Source of the DNA: Toxonevra muliebris | Taxonomy: Eukaryota > Arthropoda > Insecta > Diptera > Pallopteridae | Direction of reading: 5' to 3' | Length of the DNA: 64,000 nt | Assembly (NCBI GenBank): GCA_963691655.1 | Contig: OY829328.1 | Span: 28,477,890 to 28,541,889, forward strand | Shown here: positions 10,625 through 22,599 of the stretch, one piece after another | Position numbering within the stretch: the stretch's first letter is position 1 | Layout of the letters: each line of letters starts with the position of its first letter | Program-made: the position numbers and the translations under genes | The notes under the pieces: generated by a model | What the model saw: the letters and a program-made list of their open reading frames with translations, nothing else | Database searches by the model: none | Told to the model about the DNA's origin: nothing

Positions 10625-12090
10625 TCTGAAATTAATTGTATCCTATTTATTTTTCGTTTTTTAAATCTTCTTCCCTTGCAACTCTTCGCCTTCCAAAATA
10701 CAAAGCTGGTATATAATAAAAATAACTAAACGAATTTAAAAGGACATGAAGTATTCTATAATAGGATTTTTGCTGCTACTTCAAAGTCATAGCAGCTTGT
10801 ATAAAAATAGCCTCCTGTTTCAAATATACTGCTAGTTTTTAGCTCCACTGCTACTTTTGAGCGAGACTGATATTTTACCTTCTTTGCTACTTTCTCACAC
10901 TGTTCCATGTGGCTACAACAATTCGCAATGTTGGTGGAACCGCCTACAATTATTACATTTCTATGCTGCTGCTACTTGCAAAAGACAGTGATGTTTGATA
11001 TCAATATAAATTACGTAGATACTCTTGTAGCTACTTATAACTTGCACAATAAGAGTCATCTTTTGCTTTAGATATCATGCTATTATTTCATTCCGCAACT
11101 AAAGAGTGCGTAAGAAAAAACTGTAGCATAGTTTTTTACTTCCTACAATTGCTTGAAGTGCCCGATAAATAACAAAAATAACAGATGAAATGTAGCGACT
11201 ATTTACTTAGAAAAAAAAAGAAAAAACAAACTCTGTTGAAAATATTAAAATTGTTCTGAATGATTGATAGAAAAGTAACAGAATTTACAACCTTGAAAAT
11301 AATAGAAGAAAAATGAAAGTGCTGCCAAGTGGTAATTGATCGAGCAGTCAAGACCTCGGTAATGTAAAAATTTTGACTGACTTAAAACTTCCGTTTCCTT
11401 CGAATCTGGGTTGAGTGAAGACGTGCTGGTGCGAGCAAAAATGTTAAATCGTTAAGTTTTTACTGGCATCCTCAGTTGGATATAAGTTATTTCTTAAATA
11501 TAATTGTCGCCATCCATCATCTAGTGTAATCAATAATAATTTGTAATAATTACACTACTCTATAAATTTACAAAAACTTTCACCACAACGAATGGCGATA
11601 ATATTTTCCATAGTAAAATTCTCCGTAGAATCTGAATTTCCTAATGATTTTTTTCGATTAGCCCCAATTTTCCATGTAGATGGCAAAAATCAAAAAAGGG
11701 CACTGTTGATAGTACATACTTCAAAAATTGAATCAGCCAATGAATTGTTAATTATTTGAAAATTTTAGATGAGAGTTAGAAAAGGTTTTAAGGTATAATA
11801 CGTGCCAACAGTATCAGTAATATTACTGTTATGATCGAAAATAGGTAAAAGAAAATCGCATTTTTCATATTTTTTCAAACAAATTTCAAATTTGAAACCC
11901 TATATCTCAAAATAATTATGTGGGTGACAAAAAGTTAACCTTCCTCTCTTATAGAGAATTTTATTAAAAAATTTTTAACATAAATATGTACGTCTATGAA
12001 AAATTCATAATTTGCGAAACTATAGCATTTTATTAACATCAATGCAAAAACCATTTTTTCTTTTACACCAATTTATTCTAATCAAATAAA
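10625..12090. other. Gene-free stretch
   Basis: No recognisable coding sequence, RNA gene or terminal repeat pair was seen in this AT-rich stretch. Confidence 0.5.
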
Positions 12091-12093
12091 AAA

Positions 12094-12247
12094 ACACAGT
12101 GCAACTAAATTGCAATTTTTTGTTTTATAGTACTTTAGGGTTGTTGATTACGACTGAGTACTCAATTTTTTTCCATCATATCTAGTTCTCCCACAATATG
12201 GACCTGAATTTGGAAAAATGGGGTCTTCAGGGGCTATTAAGAAATTT
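12094..12247 (+). repeat. Dispersed repeat J, copy 1
   Basis: The segment from ACACAGTGCAAC to GGTCTTCAGGGGCTATTAAG recurs in inverted orientation at 34752-34921. Shared landmarks are TCTCCCACAATATGGACCTG and GTCTTCAGGGGCT. It has no coding potential and its element type was not identified. Confidence 0.72.
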
Positions 12248-12790
12248 CTTTATTTCAGCAGATACGAATTTGATGTCTGAAGAAAAGTTTTTAAACACAA
12301 AAAGATTCTTGCATTGAATCATGGAGAGTGGGTACAGATACTGCATACGTAAATATAAATAAATTTTACTTTTTTCTAAACTCTTTATTTATTTTTTTTT
12401 TTTAAGGTGGCTTTTAATTCCGGTAATTTTCAAACAAAAATTAAGCCTAATTAAGGGACTCTTCCCATTTTTCCCCACTTAACTTTCCTGTATCTCTACT
12501 CTCCTCTACTGGTTCTATCCTTGGGTATAGCACAATGGTCCTCGTTGACTGAGTGCTTTAGTTAAGTCCAGCCCACCCACAACTCTAAACTTTATGGGAC
12601 TCTTAAAACTAGATTGAACCACGATATTGGTGCGGTACGGTTGTTAAGAAACCTCCCACATGCTGCATAGCTTGCTAAATTCATGAGTCCCGTCCGACTG
12701 CCTACCCCCTAAAATAACGTCTATTCAGATAGCCAAAACCATCTGGCATCGAGGTTGGTTACAGAAACCAGGAAAAATTATTTTCATTTC
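12248..12790. other. Gene-free stretch, possible retroelement 3-prime region
   Basis: Around 12460-12770 the base composition is less AT-rich, with pyrimidine-rich CCCACTTAACTTTCC-like sequence, resembling the untranslated 3-prime part of a retroelement. No protein motif supports this. Confidence 0.3.
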
Positions 12791-12799
12791 TACAAAAGT

Positions 12800-13560
12800 G
12801 TTAACTAAAAGTGGGTACTCAAGCTGAAATTCAAGAAATCACTTAAAAATTGTCAAAACTGTTAAAGTGTGCCATCAAAGTATTAGCGCGGGTTTTGAAA
12901 AACTTTAATGATGATCTAAACATTGATCGAAAGGTGGGATCTGACAGAAAATTTATAACGAGAGACCTACAGAGCTAAATGTGCTCAGGACATTTTTCAT
13001 AAAAATCCAAATGCTTTGGCCGCATATGTATGGCGAATTTTTCGCAGCTTCCAGGCAACGACTTTTACGTGGCGGATTAGCAGAAAAATATGCCAGAAAA
13101 GTACAGTAACGAAAAAAATTCAAATTCCCTAAGAAATTCCTCGTGTAATAAGCCATACGCAACTGAAGTAAAAGAAGCCAGCCGTATGTTAATTCTGGGT
13201 CAACCAACACGGATATTTATATTCCTGAATGTTTGTAAAAGAGGTTGAAACCATTTGTAATGCAGCTTTAAATATTTAACTTCTTTTGGCCTGGTCTGGG
13301 ATGTTGCAACTATGGAAAAAAGCGATGGAGCAATACCTAGAGAATCTAAGGTCAAAATACTTAGAGCTGTGGCCAGTGGAACGTTATTGGGCACTAATTA
13401 TGTGGAAACTGAAGGAGGTGAAAGCTGTACCGAACGACATGAGGGAATTTAAGATTAAGTGTACTGCAGCTTTCAAAAACATTAATGAAAACACCTTGAT
13501 GATGGAAATTAGTAAAGAATTTACATGAAGTGAAGAAATAAAACTTTCGCATAGTTTGAA
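12800..13560 (+). pseudogene. D37E-type Tc1/mariner transposase relic, copy 1
   Basis: Reading across frames on the plus strand gives landmarks of one transposase in order. A helix-turn-helix piece (ARVLKNFNDDLNIDRKVGS) comes first, then KKFKFPKKFLV, then YVNSGSTNTDIYIPECL. A damaged catalytic stretch FFWPGLGCCNYGK stands where relatives have FWPDLASCHY, so the catalytic D is now G. Next come LWPVERYWALIMWKLKE with the final catalytic E, and NDMREFKIKCTAAFKNINENT. The minus-strand sequence at 63670-64000 is the same family with its D and E intact. Stops and frameshifts throughout make it a fossil. No TIR pair was found. Confidence 0.68.
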
Positions 13561-13564
13561 TTCA

Positions 13565-15090
13565 CGGATAATTTTTTAATTTTTCTATATTATTTCCTTA
13601 CTACTTGAATAAACTTGAAGGGAACGGAAAAGGACATTCACAATAAATTAATATAAAATTTTATAGTGAATCTCAACGATAAAAAGGAAAATATTCATTT
13701 TTTTTACAATCATGTTGTATGTGAGGTAAACGTGGCCACGGGCGGCCACGTACTAAAATAAGCAACACCTGTATCAAAATTTGTAACTCTACGACGACTC
13801 CTTCCATTTTTATCCAACTTTGGTTGTATGGGAGGTGGGCGTGGCAGTGAGCGTATAAGTTTAATTTTTGCACTCTGATGAAGTATTGACATAATTGACG
13901 ACTCCTTCTATTTTTGTCCTCTTTTTGTATGAAGTTCAACCACTGTGGCCCTTTTTGTGTTGGCCGAAATTTGGGGCGACACAATACTATGTGTACTTTT
14001 TCAGCGAAGAAGTACTGTTTTTTTTTCAAAAGAATGCAGCTCACGACAGCTTATGCTAGAGTCGAAATGCCTTGGGAATCTTCATAAAAAAAAACCAAGG
14101 TTAATTTTTAAGGGGGAGGAGCAACCACTTTTTGCAATAAGGTACCTAAATTTACATATCTTGCCACACAGATCAACTCCTTTCTCTGTACGCACGTCAC
14201 AATGCACTATGACCATTCAGTTTAAAACAAATAAACTTTGTCCTCGGAAATTCATAAGTGGCAATCGTGGAAACATGCTAATCACCTGGAATTAAACCTT
14301 CATTCAGGTTAATGATTATTTTTTTATTTCATCTGCTTAAGAGTGTCAAGCTCAATGCCTTCAACGGATTCAGTATCAGAAAAACTAGAACTATTTTATA
14401 TATATATTTTTGGACGAATATAGAATAACAAACGAGTCAAGAATACCATCGACATTTTCCAGGATTGAAAAGTTCAGGATTCAAAAAGTGGACCTGAGAA
14501 TTTACTACCAGTTCTGAGATCAAAAATCACTGTTCAGCACTAGACCAATGGAGCTTATTTTGAGCTCTATCAAAACAAATAATATTAGGATCAGAAATCA
14601 TCAAGTATCTCCCTAACCTAATTGGTTTTCGATACAGGTCTCTCATACGATCTTTCTTAAACCAGAAAACTTGTTGTCTAGTTTTATTTGGAGGCCTGGA
14701 TGAGGTGTAATTGAAGAGTGCATATAAATTTGCGTAATTGTTTTCTAAATTCTTTTCGCTCCTTGTGGAGTATAGGGTCCCAACAATCCATTTTCATCGA
14801 TTTCGTTCTTTCGCAATGAATTTCTTTTTCAATATTAGTATTCCAAGTTTTCTGCTACCCTAACGATTCCACTTAAGTGCTTGTCTGCAATCGTAGGTTT
14901 GCAAAGCGTATGCCTAATTCGCTTCAATTTCCTTTTCATTACCATTTCATTTTTGCGTTAATTTGCACTACACCCAAAAAGGGTGTGTATTATTTATAAT
15001 TTCAGGCATTACTTATAATTTCAGGTAACCATAAGTTCAGTAGCAGCCTTAAGCTTGTGTGTTTGTCATTAGGCATATCTCATTAACTAT
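13565..15090. other. Gene-free stretch with a local GGxGGGCGTGGC-type direct repeat
   Basis: No gene was recognised; overlapping short frames on both strands at 13673-14295 look like chance. Between 13715 and 13850 the phrase TTGTATGTGAGGTAAACGTGGC recurs as TTGTATGGGAGGTGGGCGTGGC, and CGACTCCTTCCATTTTTATCC recurs near 13900 as CGACTCCTTCTATTTTTGTCC, so this is a decayed local duplication. Confidence 0.45.
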
Positions 15091-15097
15091 ACAGTAA

Positions 15098-15223
15098 AGG
15101 AGGATTCACCAACGGAGTGTTGCACTTCTTTTTTGGTTTCTTTTAATATGAAGTTTTTACGCTCTCAATTTAAAATAACAAATAACGAAAAGAGAATGTG
15201 GCACTCGGTCGGTGAATCCGCCT
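15098..15223. mobile_element. Short MITE with TAA target duplication
   Basis: The left end AGGAGGATTCACCAACGGAG and the right end (reverse complement AGGCGGATTCACCGACCGAG) form inverted repeats with three mismatches in 20 bases. TAA flanks both sides (15095-15097 and 15224-15226). At 126 bp with no coding capacity it is a typical MITE. A 3-bp TWA-type duplication fits PIF/Harbinger mobilisation, but that is inference. Confidence 0.68.
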
Positions 15224-15239
15224 TAAGATTGATTTCTTT

Positions 15240-16040
15240 ATGTCGACGAATGTTGTTCTAATTTTTGATATTGATTGCCAGTGGGTGAAAAAAAAAGTCA
15301 AAATAAAATCTATTGAACGATTTTTAAATATTTTTTACTTCAATCAGTTTCTTTCTAAAAAGTCAGATATAAAAAAAAGTTTTAAAATAAATTTGAATTG
15401 AAATCGTACGAAATTTGTAGCACGTCATGGGCAAAAACGGTATTTTTAGGGGTTTCAACCCCATTTTTTCTAAAACGTGACGTGATGGGAAGTTTTTGAC
15501 CTCATATTCGTGTTCAGCATGAAAAATTCATTCGCTAACACTAGGAACCATATTGTTCATCAAACCCATGCAGGGCAATGTTATTGATTCAGCTTAAAAG
15601 TTCTTAATCTTAAAATATAATTAATCCTTTAACCCATTATTGCTCAGAGCACACCGACTCGGAAGATCTCTTTCAATGCACGAATTTAGGGAAGATATGC
15701 CAAGCTCATCCGGGCTCCTCATCATTGATAATGGCCCAAATTCCCACTGATAATCATTTGGAAAAATTAGTCTTTGACTATTTTTGACATTTTTAATCAT
15801 TTTTTTAGGCTGGGTGCATTATCAGTAATGGCAAGTCAATGAGTTATCGAAATTATGCCTTGCACGATAAAAAATGTATTGGAAACCACATTTTTCCTAA
15901 AGCTTTATGACATTTATCCACTTTTCTCCCTAGTCTGATAGAGTCCATCAAATGCTTCGTCGTATTTTATTTATTGTATTTAAACATCGATTTCATAAAA
16001 ATTTTAGATGAATATTTTCTTCGAATGAAACTACATATCC
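15240..16040 (+). mobile_element. hAT-like nonautonomous element, copy 1 (ends missing)
   Basis: About 800 bp is homologous to the complete element at 43484-44394 in the same orientation and to the reversed copy at 30490-31262. Landmarks are AAAGTCAAAATAAAATCTAT, GTGATGGGAAGTTTTTGACC, ATTATTGCTCAGAGCAC and GAATATTTTCTTC. The G-rich and C-rich terminal parts of the complete copy are absent, so both ends are truncated. No transposase is encoded. Confidence 0.72.
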
Positions 16041-17130
16041 TGTGATTCGGCACGGTTTAGCGTTGCTTAACCGCTCAGGCCTCCGGGACTAGCTTCTTGG
16101 AGCCAAATATTTAGAGCCAATCATTTAGCGAGGAGGAGACCCTATAGTAACTATGTTTTGTGTAGTTTGAACGCTGCCAGGACTGAGATCTATATCTCCA
16201 AAAACCACTGTATATCCCACTACGCTAATTTGATTGGAGACAAACTAATTTGTATTTGGTACATAAGTTTCCAGCTTTTTATCTCATCATTTACGCATGT
16301 ATAGAAACAAAATAAAGTATTACTGTAATCGTTCAATATTTAAAGCATAACTATACGCTATCACACATACACGCATACATACAAGCTTACAAGTTGAGTT
16401 ACCAACATATTTAATTGTCATCAGCATAAAATTCATATAAAACTTTTTTACTACTAAATACTCATGTGCATGTGTGTGTAGGAGCTTGCTGGCATGATGT
16501 GAGTTTGCGTGTGAGTTCGGAAATAATACATAGCTAAAATATTTGTTCACATTTCAAAAACAGACAGAAACTAGAAAACTTTTTATGAAACTATCATGAT
16601 TAGTGTCGAATTAAAATGTCAGCTAACTATTCACAGTATGTTTCAACACACACAAATGCACAACATTCCCACCCAGATATGCTCACATATCTATGTATAT
16701 AATAACTAATCCATGTGCACATAATTTTATAGCATGAACATGTGTACGTAGAATATTTAGTATAAATTACTCGCAAAAATAATAGATACTTATACTGTTT
16801 TTGCTTGTTTTATTTTGCTCTAATTAAAAATTACTCAGAATATACATTCGTATAGCCAAATTGCTTTTAAGTAACTTTAATTTGCAGTTGAAACTTTTTT
16901 AATTAACTTGTCTATAGCAATGAAACATCAATTTCATATTTAGCTATGTAGATACATATGTATGCGTAGTGCCCACATATACATTATAGTGGCTAATTTT
17001 TATATATTTTTTTTTTTTGATATTGAATATAGATTTCAAAATATTTTTAATTTTATTAGGTACACTCAAGCCTAAAAGGCCCATTGTGATACCACAGTTA
17101 AACGCTGGCGGTGTGACAATTTATTGTCAC
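16041..17130. other. Gene-free stretch with TATG/ACAT simple sequence
   Basis: Only low-complexity AT-rich DNA was seen, with ACACATACACGCATACATAC near 16362 and ATACATATGTATGCG near 16951. The short frame at 16320-16550 reads through simple sequence and is not credible. Confidence 0.55.
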
Positions 17131-17134
17131 TTGG

Positions 17135-17306
17135 TGGTTTTGCTATTGCCTACCAACTTGTATATTTCCTTACAATTCTCATTCACTTCATATCGATGTT
17201 GGTGAGGAAGATTATGAGAATTTACCACCAGACCAAGTTGAGAATCGTAACAGCAACCTCCCGGGTGAAAGTCCACAGCACTACCCACTACACAACCGCG
17301 GTCGGC
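17135..17306 (-). repeat. tRNA-Glu-derived SINE, copy 1
   Basis: On the minus strand the head reads GTTGTGTAGTGGGTAGTG (A-box region), then GGACTTTCACCC, which matches the anticodon arm of tRNA-Glu(UUC), then GTTACGATTC at the B-box position. A non-tRNA body beginning CTTGGTCTGGTGG follows, and its continuation is shared with the copy at 54600-54772. The B-box and D-arm carry substitutions, so it is an old SINE and not a tRNA gene. The tRNA-Glu origin rests on the CTTTCACC block and the TAGTCTAGTG A-box in the sister copy. Confidence 0.7.
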
Positions 17307-17477
17307 ATATGTACTAAAGTACTACACAGCATATGTAGATACATTCTAGAAGCTTTTTGCTTGCAATTGCTTTTGATTGCAATTCACTAATGTGGTTTAA
17401 GGTGTTCTAAATAGAAGCCTTATCAAGGAGTCATATTAAATACTAATCTACACTGAAAGAATAAACATATGAGCCAT

Positions 17478-17800
17478 TCGCAGTTTTTCTATGGCATAAA
17501 AAATGAAGATTTCGATGAAGCAAGGTTTGGTTTTGGAGACGTTGATTGTGAGGCCAACTTTGGATGCAATCGACGTTACCAATTACAGTTTGGAAGGCAT
17601 ATCACCGTAAGTATACACGAGAAGGTCTTCTAAGAAGCTTCTGAGCCACCATATTATGCCTCTTTGATTTTTAAAAGCCTGATCAAAGAGTATAGGGGAG
17701 AGTACGCAGCCTTGTCGCTACCCCGAAATTGATGTTAATACACCCAATAAGCTCACCTTCATGCAGGACCTAGAAGTTTCCGTCGCTGTGTAAATGTTTT
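17478..17800 (-). pseudogene. Non-LTR reverse transcriptase fragment (RTE/craniofacial-protein-like type)
   Basis: Minus-strand readings across frames give VATRLRTLPYTL/GCVLSPIL-type sequence at the RT GVRQGCxLSPLL block, then IIWWLRSFLEDL, then ASKVGLTINVSKTK, which matches the post-catalytic SKVGLKINxxKTK block. The YADD itself is lost. This spacing and vocabulary suggest an RTE-like element. Short, frameshifted and dead. Confidence 0.5.
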
Positions 17801-19160
17801 AATAAATAGTTAAATAAAGAATATCCCTTAACAAGACTCTTAATTCTTAAAACTTAAACATTAATTATCGCTTTCCGCGGTGGAAAGTCTTCTTTGCTCG
17901 CTACAGTTTCATTATCTGTAGTACATCTTCTGATCATCCTGCAAAGATATTTTAATTTCTTCTAAAGAAATCCGAATGTTTCGATAAATTCTTGATAAAA
18001 GCGAAAGTAAAAAATGATGTTGTAACCTGGGGTTTTAAAGCATTGAACGCTCTGAAATTAGTACGTCATATCCTAATGCTTTAGAAAATCATGTTTTCAT
18101 TTTTGGAGGATCGCAATAACTATATGAGTCACAAAGATGTATGTATTTTAGTCAAGGGCACTCATTTTAGATTGAATTTCCAGAAAAGTATGAGTCGAAA
18201 AGGAAGCATATATGGCAGGTTCAAGCTATTAAATTCCAATAGATATAACGAAAATAAATACCAATGATGAAAAGAATTAACTGAAAATTTCAATATCAAC
18301 CAAATGCATTTGTGCTGCTGCCAACCAATCCAAATATAAGAATAATTCAACAATCAGTACGAATAATTTTTTATATTTTCTTATATTTAATTCTTATAAA
18401 AATAAAATACACAAATCCGAGGCATGTGCACATTACATTTTATCTATTATATAGGTATGTACTTAAAATAGTATTTCATTTTTCTATTGTAGTTGTAGTT
18501 TGTCGTAGTTTTCGAGTTGCCAAAAGTTTTGCACCTGAGGTTATACTAACGAACATTAACACAAAGCAAGAAAAAGAAGAAAAATTTTCAAGCATTCTAA
18601 ATTGTACATATACTTGTTTGTACAATAGTCTAGTCATAGTGAGGGGAAACAGGAGACCGCTATGAGTACAAGGCAAGAACATGTAACAGCAGCAGACGAA
18701 GTCAACGGCGAGACATAAAAGTGTAAACAGTGCGGTATGAGAATGCGAGGCGCGACGTCATTGATGTCAAAGCGAAATGTCACATCAGCATTTGAATGTC
18801 AATTCAAAGTGAGAAGTAAAGCTGGATTGGATTTGAATTTAAATTTGAAATTGCTGATTTCTTTTCACCCCTCTTCGTTTGTTTCCTTTAGTGATTTGAA
18901 AATATTTCATTTTTCTCACCGCCTGAGGCCAATGAAGTTACCGAGAAATGCAACTATAAGTAATAAAAATACAATAACAAATTTATGTATGAAAGAAGAA
19001 GCATAAAGCAGTAGAAAACGCGATTTTTTTAGCGTAAATTCTGCATAGCAAATATGTAGGTAATGGTAGCTAAGAGAGTGAGTGAGTGAATGATTGCAAA
19101 GTAAATAATGTGCGCCAATTTAATACTAGAAAGTAAAATCATAGTATTATGCACATACAT
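17801..19160. other. Gene-free stretch
   Basis: Short frames at 18162-18353, 18312-18665, 18476-18682 and 18737-19006 overlap on opposite strands and show no domain. Nothing else was recognised. Confidence 0.45.
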
Positions 19161-19166
19161 ATATAT

Positions 19167-19285
19167 ATACATATTAGATGGCTTATTTGCTCCATACATT
19201 CTTTGCGACTGCAGAATATGAAAATAGGGTGCTAAAAACCAAACAAAATGAAAAAAAAATTTTAAATTTGCGAAAACTGGATGCG
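19167..19285. repeat. Left arm of a 120-bp inverted repeat
   Basis: This arm is closely matched in reverse by 20631-20757. Shared text includes ATTAGATGGCTTATTT, GCAGAATATGAAAATAGGG and AATTTGCGAAAACTGGATGC. The spacer of about 1.35 kb contains the complete pogo-like element. Confidence 0.75.
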
Positions 19286-19376
19286 TCAAACAAAACAAAG
19301 CAGGAGTTGAAAAAATTTTCTTATCATGGAAATTTGTAATCTTTATTTTCGTCTGTCAATTACAGTATTATATGTA

Positions 19377-20092
19377 CAGGTCTCCCACGTATAACACGGC
19401 ACTCGTAGAGCACGATTTCGCTTCAACACGATTTGTTAATAGCGGGAATCCCCATATAACACGATGCCACAACAGCACGATTTCCTTCCAACACGATTTG
19501 TTAATAGCTGAATTCCTCATATAACACGATTAGTGAAAATAATTTAGAAATTCTAATCGCTTTTTGAAGTTGTTAATAAGCTATTTAACTACAACTCTAA
19601 TTTTTATTTATCAAATTCCAGTTCTATGTTCTCATTTCATTATCATTTTTGCTTCTTAAATTCAAATTTTTTCTGTAAACGTTTCAATAAATTTTCTGTT
19701 AAGTGCTTATTATTCAAAATTTTTTGTATAAAATCGATATACTAACTTCCTGTTTTTTTACTTTTTACAACCAAAAATAAAAGCTTTAATTTATTTATAA
19801 AAGTGAGAAAATGTATCAAACCGTACAAAAAGTTAAAATATACATGAAGCAAGTGACAGCGCGAACGAGCACTTATCCCAAGAAGTCGTTTTTTACACTC
19901 TTGGAACATAACCATGTTTTTATACTACTTGCCGGTCCCGTATAATACAATTTCGTATATAACACGACAGATTTCTAATTTATTGGAGCCTAACTCCGCT
20001 TTTTATACTGCTTCCTTGTTGCGTATAACATGAATTCGCACAACACGATTCTTTTTTGTAACCTAACTATCGTGTTATACGGGGGACACCTG
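19377..20092. mobile_element. pogo-like nonautonomous element with internal arrays of its terminal motif
   Basis: The ends are inverted repeats (left CAGGTCTCCCACGTATAACACG begins the element; the right end reversed reads CAGGTGTCCCCCGTATAACAC) and TA lies outside both (19375-19376, 20093-20094). Inside each end the motif TATAACACGATTT or a variant recurs, at about 19425-19530 on the left and 19938-20075 on the right. The CAG start, TA duplication and CCCCCGTATAAC-type TIR fit pogo/Tigger-like Tc1/mariner relatives. At 716 bp it has no open transposase. Confidence 0.75.
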
Positions 20093-20630
20093 TATTACAT
20101 ATTGATACAAATTAACAATTTTGACGCAAGCGATTAAGTATGGAGAAAATGTTAAAAGTTAGTAGTTACTTCTTAATTGATAAGTTTCATTAATTTAAGG
20201 CAATTTTTTTAACGCCTGCTTTGTTTTTTGCAATTTTTTGGCGACATTTGTCAAAGGTGAACTTGAATGTACTCGATGGATTCACGAAAAGTTAATTTAC
20301 CTGTTCAAATATAACTCGATTTGAAAAATTTCTTTATATTTTTACTAAACTAAATTAAATTACTTAATATTCTACGTACTTTAATTTTAAAAAAATTACC
20401 GCTAACTTCAAAATCCTAACAGGTGAATTTGAAAATTCGCAAAAAAAAAGTTCCAAACGGCCACTTTAGGTACTACGGGTGGCTTTCGGTTCAGTTGTAT
20501 CAAAAAAACTGGGTACGCCATTCGCTTAAGCGGCCTATTTTACATGGAGCTAGATACCTGAAATATTTTGTCCATACAAGATCCCAAACCCATTGTAAAA
20601 CATCCTTTCAAACCACGGTTTTCGGAGTAG

Positions 20631-20757
20631 CGCATCCAGTTTTCGCAAATTTAAAATTTTTTTTTTCATTTTGTTTTGTTTTTAGCACCCTATTTTCATA
20701 TTCTGCTGTCGCAAGGAAGATCTGAAATACTTTAGCAAAATAAGCCATCTAATGTAT
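20631..20757. repeat. Right arm of the 120-bp inverted repeat
   Basis: Reverse complement of 19167-19285 with few mismatches, apart from a short inserted block (AAAGTATTTCAGATCTTCC on the other strand). Together with the left arm it could be the ends of a larger foldback element, or an inverted duplication later invaded by the pogo-like element. Confidence 0.72.
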
Positions 20758-20759
20758 AT

Positions 20760-21256
20760 GCCTGCATGTATATAACTTTGTGTTTGTAGTTATGTATTTA
20801 TGCCTGTGGAGGTTTTAAGTTTCCTTTAGTTCAGTTTTAGTTTAGTTGTAGTACTAAAGTCAATGACTTGTTATTTTTACGCGTATGCTCGCTTTTAGGA
20901 ATTTACTTTTAAGATATTTAATTATATTCCAGCTAAAAGATGCACGAGTATGTACGTACATAACTATGAATGTTATTTAGCGTACTCGCTGGCGTATGAT
21001 GAACAAATATATGCACCGCAACTTTTAGTTATGTTCATTTCAGTTTTCAAATTATATAAATCATTTAAACTCCGTTTCGGTTTTTGTTTTTGTTATACTA
21101 GCGCCTTTACCATTTCAAATAATATAAACACACCCGTACATATATCTCGACATATTGTTTTGCTGATTGCACTATATTTAATTTTGTCATTTAAGCGTTT
21201 ATAATCTTTCTGCAAATACCATTCTTTTTTTGCATTTCACATTCCACTTTATGCTT

Positions 21257-21293
<37 letters not shown>

Positions 21294-22590
21294 TTAACAC
21301 TTTTACATTATCCATGGTTTTGATCATGATAATAATGGTGCTGCTGCTGATGGCGTCGGTGTGTTGTCATTGACAGTGCTCGTTTCATATTATTTTCGTT
21401 TTAGAATGGTGCACCATAAATGTTTCGCTGCTATTACTTTACTCTTTTCCTGTCACCAGCCCGCTTCCTCTCTCTCTTTCTTTTTCTCTACCTCTCTTTC
21501 TCTATTCGTTCTTTTATCTCTAATACATTCCCGTACTTTATTATGCTGCTGGCATGGGTTAAAATGTTTCGTTAGTGTAATCGTTATGTTGCTGCAATAT
21601 TATGGCAAATGACAGTCTGCTTGTAATCATAATTTTCATGTAGCAATTTTTGATGTAGTTACATATACATGCATTAGTGTATGTATGCATATGTGTTAAT
21701 GTCATTGTGTGCATATGACTGTTATTTTCCTTCATGTGTTTTTTTGTGTCATTACAATATTGATTTAGGGTGATTTTATATATCCATATCTATGTGATTT
21801 TGCATTTCCTTGCCAAATCGTTTTAGTCTTACTCATTTTTATTGTTTGTTTGTGTATTTCTGATGCCATACTAATGCAATTCTTTTTTTGGTAATAATTT
21901 ATGTTATTAATTCTTAATTAGCTATTATGCGCCACTGTTATTTTATTTTATTTGTATGAAGTAAAATTTTTGGGAACTGCTGTTTTCATAACACGGAACA
22001 ACAAATTAAAATTTGTTGATTTCCGCGATGCTGATTATTTTCATAAAAGACACTGGCACCTGATCAATTCCTTCCAAGATGCTTATGGACTGCTGCATCA
22101 TAGTTTTATTTATAGGAAGTTCAAGGTCATGGTGTTGAGTTGATTAATATCGAGAGGAGGGTTGTGTTTTTTATTTTGAACTCCTACAACTTCAGTGTCC
22201 GAGACTAAATTTCTCGTTATAAAAAACTAATCATTTTTATTTTTACTTCAACCCTCTACTTTCTTTTCGGAATCTTCTTTTGAAGGTTTTTGGCCCAATA
22301 TAATAATTCCATATATGTTATATATGGAATTATTACATAGCAGTCTATATACTTCTGGGGAGTACATTAAAAATTGTCCATTCATCGTGATGGAAAATGT
22401 GGCATGATTAAATCTAGCTGAAATATCAGACGGAAGAGAAAACTCAACCACCTATAGCAAAACTTAACTTTTTTCAACGCTGGCTTATTTCCCCGTACTA
22501 AGTGGAGCTAATTCTCCATTGCTCCGCTGCTATACGCATAGTGACGGTTGAAACCGATCTAGCTACTAATAAGTAAACAGGTGGAAGGAT
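20760..22590. other. Gene-free stretch with (CA)n microsatellite
   Basis: A perfect CA dinucleotide tract runs from 21261 to 21289. There is a pyrimidine-rich TCTCTCTTTC tract at 21469-21506 and ACATATACATGCATTAGTG-type simple sequence near 21660. The short frames have no recognisable domain. Confidence 0.55.
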
Positions 22591-22599
22591 TAAAACAGG

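Noticed and set aside
13673..14295. Overlapping 123- and 116-residue frames on opposite strands
   Set aside because: They cover a decayed local duplication, have no recognised motif and lack support from context.
18312..18682. Overlapping 117- and 68-residue frames
   Set aside because: Opposed frames with no domain in AT-rich DNA; probably chance.
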